DNA from: Saccharothrix sp. ST-888
Lineage (GTDB): Bacteria > Actinomycetota > Actinomycetes > Streptomycetales > Streptomycetaceae
Direction: 5' to 3'
NCBI RefSeq assembly: GCF_000955975.1
Contig: NZ_JYJF01000017.1
Location: forward strand, 1-64,000
Length of the DNA: 64,000 nt
Positions 35,599-44,604 of the stretch are shown here, in pieces. How positions within the stretch are numbered: the first letter of the stretch is position 1; every line of letters starts with the position of its first letter. A program made the translations under genes and the position numbers. The notes below the pieces were generated by a model, which was not told the DNA's origin, made no database searches, and saw only the letters and a list, made by a program, of their open reading frames with translations.

Positions 35599-36450
35599 TT
35601 GCCGCGCATGCTCGCTGTCAGCGACGAGGTCCGAGCCGAGATCGGCGACGACGAGGCAGACCGCCTGCTCGCCGGTGCGCACGCACCCGACACTTACGAC
35701 TGCACCTCGTGCCGCACCCCCGGCGACTCCTCCCAGGAGGCCACCAGCACCGTGCTGTTCGTCGGTGACGAGACAGCAGTACTCGCCTTCGCCCACGCCC
35801 GCTGCATCCCCTCACAGGTCGTACCGGTCTCCGAGGAACAGCTGCTCGGTGCCGTACGCAGCATCAGCCAGGCCCAGGGCAGCGCTCCGGCGGCCGCCGG
35901 CCTGCCCGGAGCCGGGGTCGGAGCCGACCCGGAGGCCGCGTCCCAGGCCGAACAGTCCGCTCCGCCCGCCGCCGGACAGCCCGCCGTCCTCGGGATCACC
36001 TGCGGGCTGGTGCTCTGCGGGGACACCGGGCACGCCGCGCTGGTGGTCGAGCCGACCGGACCGGTCGGCAGGCCCGGCAACATCACCGGGGAGGACGAGT
36101 TCCTCTCGCTGCTCACCGACCACCACTTCCAGGAGGTCATGAACGTCGACAAGGCCCCCGAGTCGCCGCTGCCCGGCTGGTCGGTGCTGATGGCCATGGG
36201 CAAGCTGCACGCGATCCTGCAGCCCTCCGCGACCGGCGGCAGCTCCGCCTGGTGGCAGGCGCACCAGCCGCTCCAGGTCACCGACGCCTGGCGGCTGGCC
36301 GCCGGTCGTCAGGCATCGGTGACGATGTACGCGGTCCCGGCCGGCACCATCGGCCGCCAGCCGCGCGAGGACCTGCTGCGTCTGGCGCTCGACCGCGCCG
36401 CCGCCAAGGGCCTGCTGGTCGGCGCCATCCTGCCGCTCGCCGGGACCTGA
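35599..36450 (+). CDS. conserved actinomycete hypothetical protein, 283 residues
   Basis: I do not recognise a characterised family. The protein has a mixed alpha/beta N-terminal part with YDCTSCRTPG (a Cys pair) and FAHARC, a Pro/Ala linker (about 95-130), and a second domain (about 130-283) containing GITCGLVLCGDTGHAALVVE and GWSVLMAMGKLHAILQP. No signal peptide. The TTG at 35599 has gaggag six bases upstream; an ATG three codons later is too far from it. It is transcribed away from the Rpf gene. Confidence 0.75.
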   Translation: MPRMLAVSDEVRAEIGDDEADRLLAGAHAPDTYDCTSCRTPGDSSQEATSTVLFVGDETAVLAFAHARCIPSQVVPVSEEQLLGAVRSISQAQGSAPAAAGLPGAGVGADPEAASQAEQSAPPAAGQPAVLGITCGLVLCGDTGHAALVVEPTGPVGRPGNITGEDEFLSLLTDHHFQEVMNVDKAPESPLPGWSVLMAMGKLHAILQPSATGGSSAWWQAHQPLQVTDAWRLAAGRQASVTMYAVPAGTIGRQPREDLLRLALDRAAAKGLLVGAILPLAGT

Positions 36451-36714
36451 CCGACGCCCGCAAGAACCCCGGCGCCGGACTCCCCCGCCGCTCCCCTGTT
36501 CCGGCCCTCCGGCACCACGTCGGCGGGCCGGACCGACCCGGCGGAACAGAGCATCGGAGCGGTTCGACGGGGGCGGCGGCGGAGCAGCGGCAGACAACGG
36601 TCAACCGGGTGACGCACGGGTGACCCGTCCGACCGCCCCGCCGGACCCCCGGAGCGGCGCAGGCCGCCCGGCCCGGCCCCGCATCCCCCGGCCGCCTCAC
36701 TCGTTGGCCCCTAT

Positions 36715-37479
36715 GTGTACAGCTACGACGTCGCCGCCGCCCACCGCCCGTCCGCCACCACCACGCGCTCCATCCCGGGCATGCGCCCGTCGTACGACGC
36801 GGAGCACCCCTCCTCGCCGACCCCGATCTACGACGCGCTGTACTCGGAGTACCGACGGCTGTTCCGGGCCCTTCCCGGTGACCGGACCGGCGAGGAGGAC
36901 ATGCGCTTCACCGGCTTCGCGGTCCGGGACGGATACTTCGGCCGGGACGCCCACCCGGTCCGCGAGGCGCTCCCGCCCGGTGACTCGTACGGGACCCGCA
37001 GCGAGCCGTACGGCGCCCGCGCCGAGCTGACCGCCTACCCGCCGCAGCACCAGACGTTCGACACCTACGCGGGGCACGCGCAGGGCACGCCGCAGTTCAT
37101 GCCGAACCAGCAGAGCGGCGGCGGGCAGTACGGGACGGGATATCTCGCGACCGGACCGTTCACGCCGGGACAGGTGACGTCCGGTCAGTTCAGCGCCGGC
37201 CAGTTCATGACCGCGACCGGCCAGTTCGGGGCGGGGCAGCCCGGTGCCGGACACCACGCCACCGGCCAGCCCGGCACCGGACAGCCCTCGGGCAGCGGTC
37301 AGTACGCGGGGGCGGCCCAGGCGTCCGGCGGTCAGGGCTGGGTGGCCTCGGGCTACCTCTCCCCCGCCCAGCCCGTCACCCCCGGCGCCGGCACCGCCGC
37401 CGGAGAGGCCGGCGGAGTCAGCGGGCGCCACCGCAGCATGCTCTCGCTGCCCCCGGGCCGGGTCCCCGGACAGAGCTGA
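36715..37479 (+). CDS. disordered Gly/Gln-rich conserved hypothetical protein
   Basis: This 254-residue protein has a short conserved N-terminal part (PIYDALYSEYRRLFRALPGD, then MRFTGFAVRDGYFGRD) followed by about 130 residues of low complexity rich in Gly, Gln, Ala and Thr with repeated GQFxxGQ elements, and a conserved end SGRHRSMLSLPPGRVPGQ. Proteins with the same end regions occur in Streptomyces and have no known function. The GTG start at 36715 has a weak ribosome binding site, so the start is uncertain. It is followed by a bidirectional terminator. Confidence 0.7.
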   Translation: MYSYDVAAAHRPSATTTRSIPGMRPSYDAEHPSSPTPIYDALYSEYRRLFRALPGDRTGEEDMRFTGFAVRDGYFGRDAHPVREALPPGDSYGTRSEPYGARAELTAYPPQHQTFDTYAGHAQGTPQFMPNQQSGGGQYGTGYLATGPFTPGQVTSGQFSAGQFMTATGQFGAGQPGAGHHATGQPGTGQPSGSGQYAGAAQASGGQGWVASGYLSPAQPVTPGAGTAAGEAGGVSGRHRSMLSLPPGRVPGQS

Positions 37480-37510
37480 CGCTCCACACCTCTCCACTGA
37501 CTGCCCAACC

Positions 37511-37549
37511 GCCGAAGGCCGGGCCCCGACGGGGTACCCGGCCTTCGGC
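37511..37549. terminator. bidirectional terminator between the Gly/Gln-rich protein gene and der
   Basis: A perfect thirteen-base-pair stem (511-523 with 537-549 of the 37 kb block) lies between the convergent genes. Confidence 0.75.
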
Positions 37550-37596
37550 CTACGGCCTCGACGTCGGCCGGCCCACTGACGACCGACTACGACTGC

Positions 37597-39054
37597 CTAC
37601 TTCTTGCGACGCTTCTCACGCACCCGGACGGAGATCGAGATCGGCGTACCGACGAAGCCGAACTCCTCGCGCAGACGGCGCTCGACGAACCGGCGGTAGC
37701 CCGCCTCCAGGAAGCCGGAGGCGAAGAGCACGAAGCGCGGCGGCCGGGTGCCGGCCTGGGTGCCGAACAGGATGCGCGGCTGCTTGCCGCCCCGGATCGG
37801 GTGCGGGTGGGCGGCCACCAGCTCGCCGAGGAAGGCGTTCAGCCGGGCGGTCGGGATACGGGTCTCCCAGCCCTCCAGCGCGGTCTCGATCGCCGGGACC
37901 AGCTTCTCCATGTGGCGGCCGGTCTTCGCCGAGACGTTGACCCGGGGTGCCCAGCGGACCTGGACGAGATCGCGCTCGATCTCGCGCTCCAGGTAGTAGC
38001 GGCGCTCCTCGTCGATCTGGTCCCACTTGTTGTAGGCGATGACGACGGCGCGCCCGGCCTCGACGGCCATCGAGATGATCCGGGTGTCCTGCTCGGCGAG
38101 GGTCTCGCTGGCGTCGACCAGGACGACCGCGACCTCGGCCTTCTCCAGGGCGGAGGCGGTGCGCAGCGAGGCGTAGAAGTCGGCACCGGCGGTGAGGTGG
38201 ACCCGGCGGCGGATACCGGCGGTGTCCACGAACTTCCAGGTCTTGCCGCCGAGTTCGATCATCTCGTCGACCGGGTCACGGGTGGTCCCGGCCTGCTCGT
38301 TGACGACCACGCGGTCCTCGCCGGCGACCTTGTTGAGCAGGCTGGACTTGCCGACGTTGGGCCGGCCGATCAGGGCCACCCGGCGCGGGCCACCGACGAG
38401 TCCCTCGCCGAAGGTCTGCGGCGGGGCCTCGGGGAGAGCGGCCATCACGGCGTCGAGCAGGTCGCCGGAGCCACGGCCGTGCAGCGCCGAGACCGGGTAG
38501 GGCTCGCCGAGGCCGAGCGACCAGAGGTAGGCGGCCTCGGCCTCGGTGGAGGGGCCGTCGACCTTGTTGGCGCAGAGCACGACGGGCTTGCCGGCCTTGC
38601 GGATGATCTTGATCAGGGCCTCGTCGGTGTCGGTGGCCCCGACGGTGGCGTCCACGACGAAGAGCACCGCGTCGGCGGTCTCGATGCCGTACTCGGCCTG
38701 GGCGGCCACGGCGGCGTCGATGCCGAGGACGTCGACCTCCCAGCCACCGGTGTCGACCAGCTTGAAGCGGCGGCCGTTCCAGGCGGCCTCGTAGGTGACG
38801 CGGTCGCGGGTGACGCCCGGGCGGTCCTCGACCACGGCCTCGCGGCGGCCGATGATGCGGTTCACCAGAGTCGACTTGCCGACGTTGGGCCGGCCGACCA
38901 CGGCCAGCACCGGCAGCGGGCCGTGGCCGGCGCCGTCGAGCTCCGCGTCGATCTCGTCGCTGTCGAAGCCCTCCTCGGCGGCCAGCGCCATGAACTCCGC
39001 GTACTCGGACGCGTCGAGCTCGCCGTGCGAGCCGTGAGCGGTCTCGTTGCTCAT
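37597..39054 (-). CDS. der: ribosome-associated GTPase Der (EngA)
   Basis: This 485-residue protein is the tandem GTPase needed for 50S ribosome assembly. Both G domains are complete: GRPNVGKST (about 54-62), DTGGWE and NKVD in the first; GRPNVGKSS, DTAGIRRR and NKWD in the second; a KH-like domain closes the protein (about 400-485). The acidic N-terminal extension of about 45 residues is usual in actinomycetes. It ends the cmk-der unit on the minus strand. Confidence 0.97.
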   Translation of the reverse strand: MSNETAHGSHGELDASEYAEFMALAAEEGFDSDEIDAELDGAGHGPLPVLAVVGRPNVGKSTLVNRIIGRREAVVEDRPGVTRDRVTYEAAWNGRRFKLVDTGGWEVDVLGIDAAVAAQAEYGIETADAVLFVVDATVGATDTDEALIKIIRKAGKPVVLCANKVDGPSTEAEAAYLWSLGLGEPYPVSALHGRGSGDLLDAVMAALPEAPPQTFGEGLVGGPRRVALIGRPNVGKSSLLNKVAGEDRVVVNEQAGTTRDPVDEMIELGGKTWKFVDTAGIRRRVHLTAGADFYASLRTASALEKAEVAVVLVDASETLAEQDTRIISMAVEAGRAVVIAYNKWDQIDEERRYYLEREIERDLVQVRWAPRVNVSAKTGRHMEKLVPAIETALEGWETRIPTARLNAFLGELVAAHPHPIRGGKQPRILFGTQAGTRPPRFVLFASGFLEAGYRRFVERRLREEFGFVGTPISISVRVREKRRKK

Positions 39055-39319
39055 CTTCGTTTTCCGTTTCCCGGCACCGGCCCTTCCCAGGGACGTGCCG
39101 TGCGTACCTGCCCCTCGGAGGGGCAGCGCGGTGCGTGACGCCCTCGTGGCGGGCGTCCGCAGATTTCTTTTCTCAGGCCCTCGGGCGGGTTCACAGACCC
39201 TGGGAGAGAGGTTTCAGGTCCCGGTCAGGCTCAGCCGCCGGTCGGGTTCGAGTACTCGTCGGGCTCGGACACTGCTCGGCCCCGAGCGCTCCCCGGGCCA
39301 GGCCCCGGGCCGGTGTTCG

Positions 39320-40033
39320 TCAGGCCGCGACGCAGCCGGACCGTTCCTGGACCAGGCCGACGATCCGGTCGATCACCTGCTCCAGGGTGAGGTCGCTGGT
39401 GTCCACCAGGACGGCGTCCGGTGCCTGGGCCAGCGGGTCCGTCTCCCGGGAGGAGTCGGCGGCGTCCCGGCGGGCGAGGTCGGCGGCCATCGCGGTGATG
39501 GTCGCCTCGTCCACGCCCTTCGCCCGCAGCTCGGCGGCGCGGCGCTCGGCACGGGCGGTCTGCGAGGCGGTCAGGAAGACCTTGACGGTGGCGGCCGGGA
39601 ACACCACGGTGCCCATGTCCCGGCCCTCGGCGACGATGCCGCGCTCGGCGACCTCGGCGCAGCCGCGCTGCAGCTCCACCAGCCTGGCCCGCACCTGCGG
39701 GACCGCGGCGACGGCGCTGACCTGCGAGGTCACCTCGGGGCCGCGGATCGGTCCGGAGACGTCCTGGCCGTCGACCGTGATGGTCGGGCCCGCCGCGTCC
39801 GTACCGGAGACGATCACCGGCTTGCCGCAGGCGACGGCCACCGCGTCGGCGTCCTCGACGTCGACGTCGTTGGTCAGCATCCACCAGGTCATCGCGCGGT
39901 ACATCGCGCCGGTGTCCAGGAAGCTCAGGCCGAGCCGGGCGGCGACCGCCCGGGAGACGGTCGACTTGCCGGAGCCGGAGGGTCCGTCGATGGCGACGAC
40001 GACCGGGGCGGACGCTCGGTCGGCAGTTTCCAC
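39320..40033 (-). CDS. cmk: cytidylate kinase
   Basis: This 237-residue protein phosphorylates CMP and dCMP. The P-loop GPSGSGKS is at 17-24, followed by LSFLDTGAMYRAMTWW (CMP-binding), RGPEVTSQVSAVA and the lid region TASQTARAERRAAELR. Length and motifs are those of bacterial Cmk. It lies between tyrA and der on the same strand, with gaps of about 155 and 265 bases; this order is conserved in streptomycetes. Confidence 0.96.
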   Translation of the reverse strand: METADRASAPVVVAIDGPSGSGKSTVSRAVAARLGLSFLDTGAMYRAMTWWMLTNDVDVEDADAVAVACGKPVIVSGTDAAGPTITVDGQDVSGPIRGPEVTSQVSAVAAVPQVRARLVELQRGCAEVAERGIVAEGRDMGTVVFPAATVKVFLTASQTARAERRAAELRAKGVDEATITAMAADLARRDAADSSRETDPLAQAPDAVLVDTSDLTLEQVIDRIVGLVQERSGCVAA

Positions 40034-40188
40034 GGGGCGAACCTCTCTCTGCAGCCTCGGGGTGACCTCACAAGGGTAGTCGAATCGCCGGGTTCACCCA
40101 TCCGGGGCAGCCGACGGTCCCCAGCCCGGCGAATCGGCCCCGGCCCGGCCCTACCCGCTCAGCTCCGCCCCGCTCCGGCCGTACCCGC

Positions 40189-41274
40189 TCAGTCCCGTAC
40201 GCTCCACCCCTGCTCGCGCAGCACGGTGATGAGTCGCTTCACCGCGGACGGGGCGACGGAGAGCTGTACGAAGCCGACCTGCTGGCCACTGGAATGTTCG
40301 ATTATCACGTCCTCGATGTTGACCCCGAGCGTGCCGACCTCGCCGAACAGGCGGCCGAGCTCGCCGGGCTGGTCGCCGAGGACGACCGCGACCGTCTCGT
40401 ACCGGGTGGGCGGGGCACCGTGCTTGCCGGGGATCCGGGACTGGCCGGTGTTGCCGCGCCGCATCACGGCCTCGATCCCGGCCGCGCCGCTCCGGCGCTC
40501 GCCCTCGTCGGCGGCCTCCAGGGCGCGCAGCGCGGTGACGGTCTCGCCGAGGTCCGCGGCGAGGTCCTCCAGGACGTCGGCGACCACTCCCGCGTTGGCG
40601 GACAGGATGTCCACCCAGAGCGCGGGGTTGGAGGCGGCGATCCGGGTCACGTCCCGGACGCCCTGACCGGAGAGGCGGACGGCGGTCTCGTCGGCGTGCT
40701 CCAGCCGGGCCGCGACCAGCGAGGAGAAGAGCTGAGGGGCGTGTGAGACCAGCGCGACGGCGCGGTCGTGCGCGGGCGCGTCCATCACGATCGGCATGGC
40801 ACCGCAGAGCGCGACCAGTTCCAGGGCCGCGTTCAGGGTGTCCGTGTCGGTGTCCGGCGTGGGGGTGAGCACCCACGGCCGACCCTCGAACAGGTCCGCA
40901 CGGGCTCCCAGCGGGCCGGAGACCTCCCGGCCGGCCATCGGGTGGCCGCCGATGTAGTGGGTGGTGTCGCAGCCGAGCGCGGTGACGGCGGCGCGCGGCC
41001 CCGACTTCACGCTCGCCACGTCCGTGTACCAGCGCGCCAGCCCGCGGCGCTGGCAGTCGGCGAGCACCGGGCCCACCAGGGCGGGCGGCACCGCGATGAT
41101 CGCCAGGTCCACCGGGCCCTCCGGCACCTCGGTGGTGCCCGCGCCGAGCGAGGCCGCGGTGCGGGCGGCATCCGGATCGGCATCCTCCAGGTACACGCTG
41201 AAGCCGCGACAGGTGAGCGCGAGAGCGGCGGAGGTGCCGATCAGTCCGGTGCCGACGACGGCGGCAGTGCGCAT
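40189..41274 (-). CDS. tyrA: prephenate dehydrogenase
   Basis: This 361-residue protein oxidises prephenate to 4-hydroxyphenylpyruvate in tyrosine synthesis. The N-terminal Rossmann fold has AVVGTGLIGTSAALAL (5-20), then catalytic-region motifs TDVASVKSGPRAAV and YIGGHPMAGREVSGP with the conserved His. An ACT domain at the C-terminus (about 285-361, VVLGDQPGELGRLFGEVGTL) suggests feedback control by an aromatic amino acid. It starts with ATG at 41274 and leads the minus-strand group tyrA-cmk-der. Confidence 0.95.
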   Translation of the reverse strand: MRTAAVVGTGLIGTSAALALTCRGFSVYLEDADPDAARTAASLGAGTTEVPEGPVDLAIIAVPPALVGPVLADCQRRGLARWYTDVASVKSGPRAAVTALGCDTTHYIGGHPMAGREVSGPLGARADLFEGRPWVLTPTPDTDTDTLNAALELVALCGAMPIVMDAPAHDRAVALVSHAPQLFSSLVAARLEHADETAVRLSGQGVRDVTRIAASNPALWVDILSANAGVVADVLEDLAADLGETVTALRALEAADEGERRSGAAGIEAVMRRGNTGQSRIPGKHGAPPTRYETVAVVLGDQPGELGRLFGEVGTLGVNIEDVIIEHSSGQQVGFVQLSVAPSAVKRLITVLREQGWSVRD

Positions 41275-41494
41275 GCGGTTCGTCTCCTGTCGGAATGCCG
41301 ATCCTGGTGGTCACCAATCCTCTCCTACCGGCCGACCGGACACGGCCACGGGGGTCCTCCGCCACTCCCCCGGCACCGGACCCACCGGGACGGCCTCCGC
41401 CGCCACGGCACTCCGACCCCGGCCACCCGGTCCTGCCCACCCGCCCTACCCGTCCGGCCTTACCCGGTGCGGCCATCGGTGGCAGAGTCGCCGG

Positions 41495-42118
41495 ATGCCT
41501 TTCGATCACAACGACCACTACCAGCCCCTGCTGCTCCGTCATCTCCCCCGCACCGCCCGTACCGCCCTGGACGTGGGCTGCGGCACCGGCGGATTCGCCC
41601 GCCGCCTGGCCGGACTCGGGCTGGAGGTCGACGCGGTGGACCCCTCGGCGGAGACGATCGCGGCAGCGCGGGCGGCCTCCGCCCGGGTCGGCAGCGTCTG
41701 GCGGCCGGACTGCCGGCAGGCGGACGTGACCCGGACCGAGCTGTCGCCGGGCCGCTACGACTACATCTCCTGCCTGGCCAGCCTGCACCACATGCCGTTC
41801 GAGACCGTGTCCGCCCTGCGCGACGCACTCGCCCCGGGCGGGGTGCTGGTGGTGCTCGGCTGCTACCCGGAGCGCTCCCGCACGGACTGGGCCTGGAGCC
41901 TGGCCGCCGTCCCGGCCAACGCCGCCGCCCGCCTCGCGGTCACCGTCCGCGAACGGGCCTCCGGTCGGCCCCGCACCCACCTCCGGGCACCGGTGCAGCC
42001 ACCGCAGTTGACGTACGACGAGACCCGCCGCGAGGCCGCCCGCCTGCTGCCCGGATCCACCGTCCGACGCCTGCTCTTCTGGCGCTACCTGCTGACCTAC
42101 CGCAGGCCCGCGACCTGA
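41495..42118 (+). CDS. class I SAM-dependent methyltransferase
   Basis: This 207-residue protein has the class I methyltransferase fold: motif I LDVGCGTGGFARRLAG (about 27-42), an acidic end of strand 2 in EVDAVDPS, motif II-like YDYISCLASLHHMP and the post-motif GGVLVVLGCYPE. The C-terminal third is Arg-rich. The substrate cannot be predicted. The ATG start at 41495 is the first that gives a plausible N-terminus (MPFDHNDHYQPLLLRHLP); a weak ggcagag lies upstream. The long open frame that runs in from upstream is antisense to tyrA and not real. Confidence 0.88.
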   Translation: MPFDHNDHYQPLLLRHLPRTARTALDVGCGTGGFARRLAGLGLEVDAVDPSAETIAAARAASARVGSVWRPDCRQADVTRTELSPGRYDYISCLASLHHMPFETVSALRDALAPGGVLVVLGCYPERSRTDWAWSLAAVPANAAARLAVTVRERASGRPRTHLRAPVQPPQLTYDETRREAARLLPGSTVRRLLFWRYLLTYRRPAT

Positions 42119-42321
42119 CGCCTGGACCGAGCACCCCGAAGAACACCGGAACCCTCGCCCGCAGTCCGGTGCTCCCCGCTCTGCCCGGTGCTCCCCCTGG
42201 CGGCGGTGGCACAGCTCACACCCGGACCACCTCGGCGGCACGCGGGGGAAATCCCCTGACACCCGGGTACCCCCGGGGCAGACTGGGCGGCCGGGGACGG
42301 CTCGGACGAAGGGTGGGCGGG

Positions 42322-44601
42322 GTGGCAGCCGAGGTGGTTCAGAACGCCGGGCAGGGCGCGGCGCAGGGCTGGGGATCGGTACTCGAATCGGTGGTGGTCT
42401 ACGCGTCGGGTGCGCTCTGCCTGCGCCGGGCCCGCGGCACCGTGCCGCCGGACGGCCGGGTACGGCTGACCGGACTGCCCCGGACCCTCGATGGCACCCT
42501 GCTGCGCGCCCGGGTCGTCGGCGGGAGCAGCTGGCGGGTCACCGAGGCCCGGCTGGAGGCCGCCGCCGAGCTGCGCGACCCGCAGGAGCTGCCCGAGCTG
42601 CGCCGACGGGTCGAGCAGGCCGAGGAGTCGCTGGAGGCCGCCCGCGAGCGCTACTCCGGGGTGCGCGCCCGCTTCGAGGAGATCGCCGCCCTGCGCGCGA
42701 TTCCGCCCGCCACCGCACGCCGACCGGGGGAACCCCCGTACACCGGCGAGCAGCCGCACCGCCGTACACCCGCCGACGCCTGGCTCGAACTGGCGGACTT
42801 CGTCGACGAGCGGCTCACCGCCCTGGACGCCCGCGCCCGGGGTCTCGCCGACGAGGTCCGGCTGGCGGAGCACGCTCTCGCCGTCGCCCTGGAGGCGCTC
42901 GGACACGCCTCCACCGCCGAGCCCGCCCACCCGGTCGAGACCAGCGCCGTCGTCGCACTCGCCCTCACGGGCGGCGACGGCACCGGGCGGGACGCCGAGA
43001 TCGAGGTGGAGTACGGCGTCCAGGCCGCGTTCTGGGTTCCGTCGTACCGGCTGAGCCACCGTCACGGCGACGGTGGCGGCGGATCCCTCGTGCTGCGGGC
43101 CTCCGTCCTCCAGCTGAGCGGCGAGGACTGGGCGGGCGTACGGCTGGCGCTGTCCACCGCCGACCTGACCCGCCGGACCGACCTGCCGCAGCTGCGCTCG
43201 GTACGGATCGGCCGCCGCCAGCCCGCCCCCGCCCCCTCGGGCTGGCGGGCGGCCCCGGCCGGGCTGTCCGACCTGTTCGCGGGGTACGACGCGGCGGGCC
43301 CCCGCCCGCAGGCCCGGCGCGACTGGACGTTCGGCTCAGCCGCCCCCGACCCGACCCGCAGCGCACCTGCACCGCGTGGCCCGCTGGCACCCGGCGCGGG
43401 CGGTCTGCTCGGCGTGCCGGACGAGGCGCCCGCCGCCGACCGGTTCCTCGGCCACGGCTACGGGGGCGCAGCCGTCCCCCAGGCTCCCGCGGAACCCGGC
43501 AGCACGCCAAGCGCACCCAGCACACCCGTCGCGCCCGGCGCACCGGCCCCGTACGGCGCCCCCGTCGCGTACGGGATCGCGCCGCCCCCACCGAACGGCC
43601 TCGCCGCCGGCGGCCCCACCGGCCCGGCCCCGGGGGGCCCACCCCCCGCGATGGCCCCACGCATGCGGATGGCCGCCCCGCCGCCAGCTCCAGCCCCAGC
43701 ACCCACAGAACCCACAGAACCCACTGAACCCGCCCAGCCCACACCGCCCCGCCCCGCCCCCGAGTGGCTCGACTACGCCACGCTCGCCCTGCAGGGCCCG
43801 GAAGCCCCGCCCGCCACCCGCGGCCGGCTGCTCGCGGACCTCGCCCCGGACCTGGCCCCCGGTCGGCGTGCCGCCCAGGCGGCCGCCACGGCGGCGCTGC
43901 CCGAGCACGCGGTCCCGCCCCGCCGGTCGGCCGGGTCCTTCGCCTACCGCTACGACGCCGCCGCGCCCGTGGACATCCCGTCCACCGGCCGCTGGTGGCA
44001 CACCGTCACGATCGCCGAGGTTCCGGTCGAGCTGCGGACCGAGTACGTCTGCGTGCCCTCGGTCGAGGAGACGGTCTACGCCACCCTGCTGCTGACCAAT
44101 CCCACCGCCCGGCCCCTGCTGGCGGGCCCGGTCGAGGTGAGCGTGGACGGCGAGTTCCTGCTCACGGCGGCGCTGCCGACGCTGGCGCCCGGGGACACCC
44201 GCCGGGTCGGTCTGGGCGTGGCGGAGGGCATCCGGGTGGCCCGCCGCACGGAGCTGCGGGAGTCCACGGTGGGGCTGCTGAACAACGTCACCGTGCTCGA
44301 CCACCGGGTCCACGTGGAGCTGGCCAACCGGCTCGGCCACCCGGTCACGGTGGAGGTGCGCGAACGCGTCCCGGTCACCGCCGACGCCGAGATCCGGATC
44401 GAGGAACGACCCGGCTGGACGGCACCCGGGGAGCAGCATCCCCAGCCGGCGGCCGGGGCCGAGCCCTCGGACAGCTACCCGCCGAGCACCCGCCTGTGGC
44501 GGGTGGAACTGCCCGTCGACGGCACTGCCGAGCTGGACGGCGGCTACGAGATCCGAATCCCGGCCGGCAAGGCCATCCTCGGCGGAAACCGGAGGAACTG
44601 A
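42322..44601 (+). CDS. DUF4139/DUF4140 protein with Pro-rich insertion (first of a pair)
   Basis: This 759-residue protein belongs to the MuiA-like DUF4139 family, whose function is unknown. The N-terminal DUF4140 part (about 15-95) starts with VVVYASGALCLRRARG; a coiled-coil segment follows (about 70-180); then comes the DUF4139 beta region, which is split by a long Pro/Ala/Gly-rich stretch (about 295-480) with many PAPxPT repeats. The C-terminus ends with the conserved IRIPAGKAILGGNRRN. The GTG start at 42322 is chosen because upstream reading is antisense to tyrA. Four bases separate it from the next gene, so the two are co-transcribed. Confidence 0.85.
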   Translation: MAAEVVQNAGQGAAQGWGSVLESVVVYASGALCLRRARGTVPPDGRVRLTGLPRTLDGTLLRARVVGGSSWRVTEARLEAAAELRDPQELPELRRRVEQAEESLEAARERYSGVRARFEEIAALRAIPPATARRPGEPPYTGEQPHRRTPADAWLELADFVDERLTALDARARGLADEVRLAEHALAVALEALGHASTAEPAHPVETSAVVALALTGGDGTGRDAEIEVEYGVQAAFWVPSYRLSHRHGDGGGGSLVLRASVLQLSGEDWAGVRLALSTADLTRRTDLPQLRSVRIGRRQPAPAPSGWRAAPAGLSDLFAGYDAAGPRPQARRDWTFGSAAPDPTRSAPAPRGPLAPGAGGLLGVPDEAPAADRFLGHGYGGAAVPQAPAEPGSTPSAPSTPVAPGAPAPYGAPVAYGIAPPPPNGLAAGGPTGPAPGGPPPAMAPRMRMAAPPPAPAPAPTEPTEPTEPAQPTPPRPAPEWLDYATLALQGPEAPPATRGRLLADLAPDLAPGRRAAQAAATAALPEHAVPPRRSAGSFAYRYDAAAPVDIPSTGRWWHTVTIAEVPVELRTEYVCVPSVEETVYATLLLTNPTARPLLAGPVEVSVDGEFLLTAALPTLAPGDTRRVGLGVAEGIRVARRTELRESTVGLLNNVTVLDHRVHVELANRLGHPVTVEVRERVPVTADAEIRIEERPGWTAPGEQHPQPAAGAEPSDSYPPSTRLWRVELPVDGTAELDGGYEIRIPAGKAILGGNRRN

Positions 44602-44604
44602 CCC

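Noticed and set aside
40768..44601. A 1277-codon plus-strand frame
   Set aside because: The first 518 codons lie antisense to tyrA and across the methyltransferase gene. The DUF4139 protein starts at 42322.
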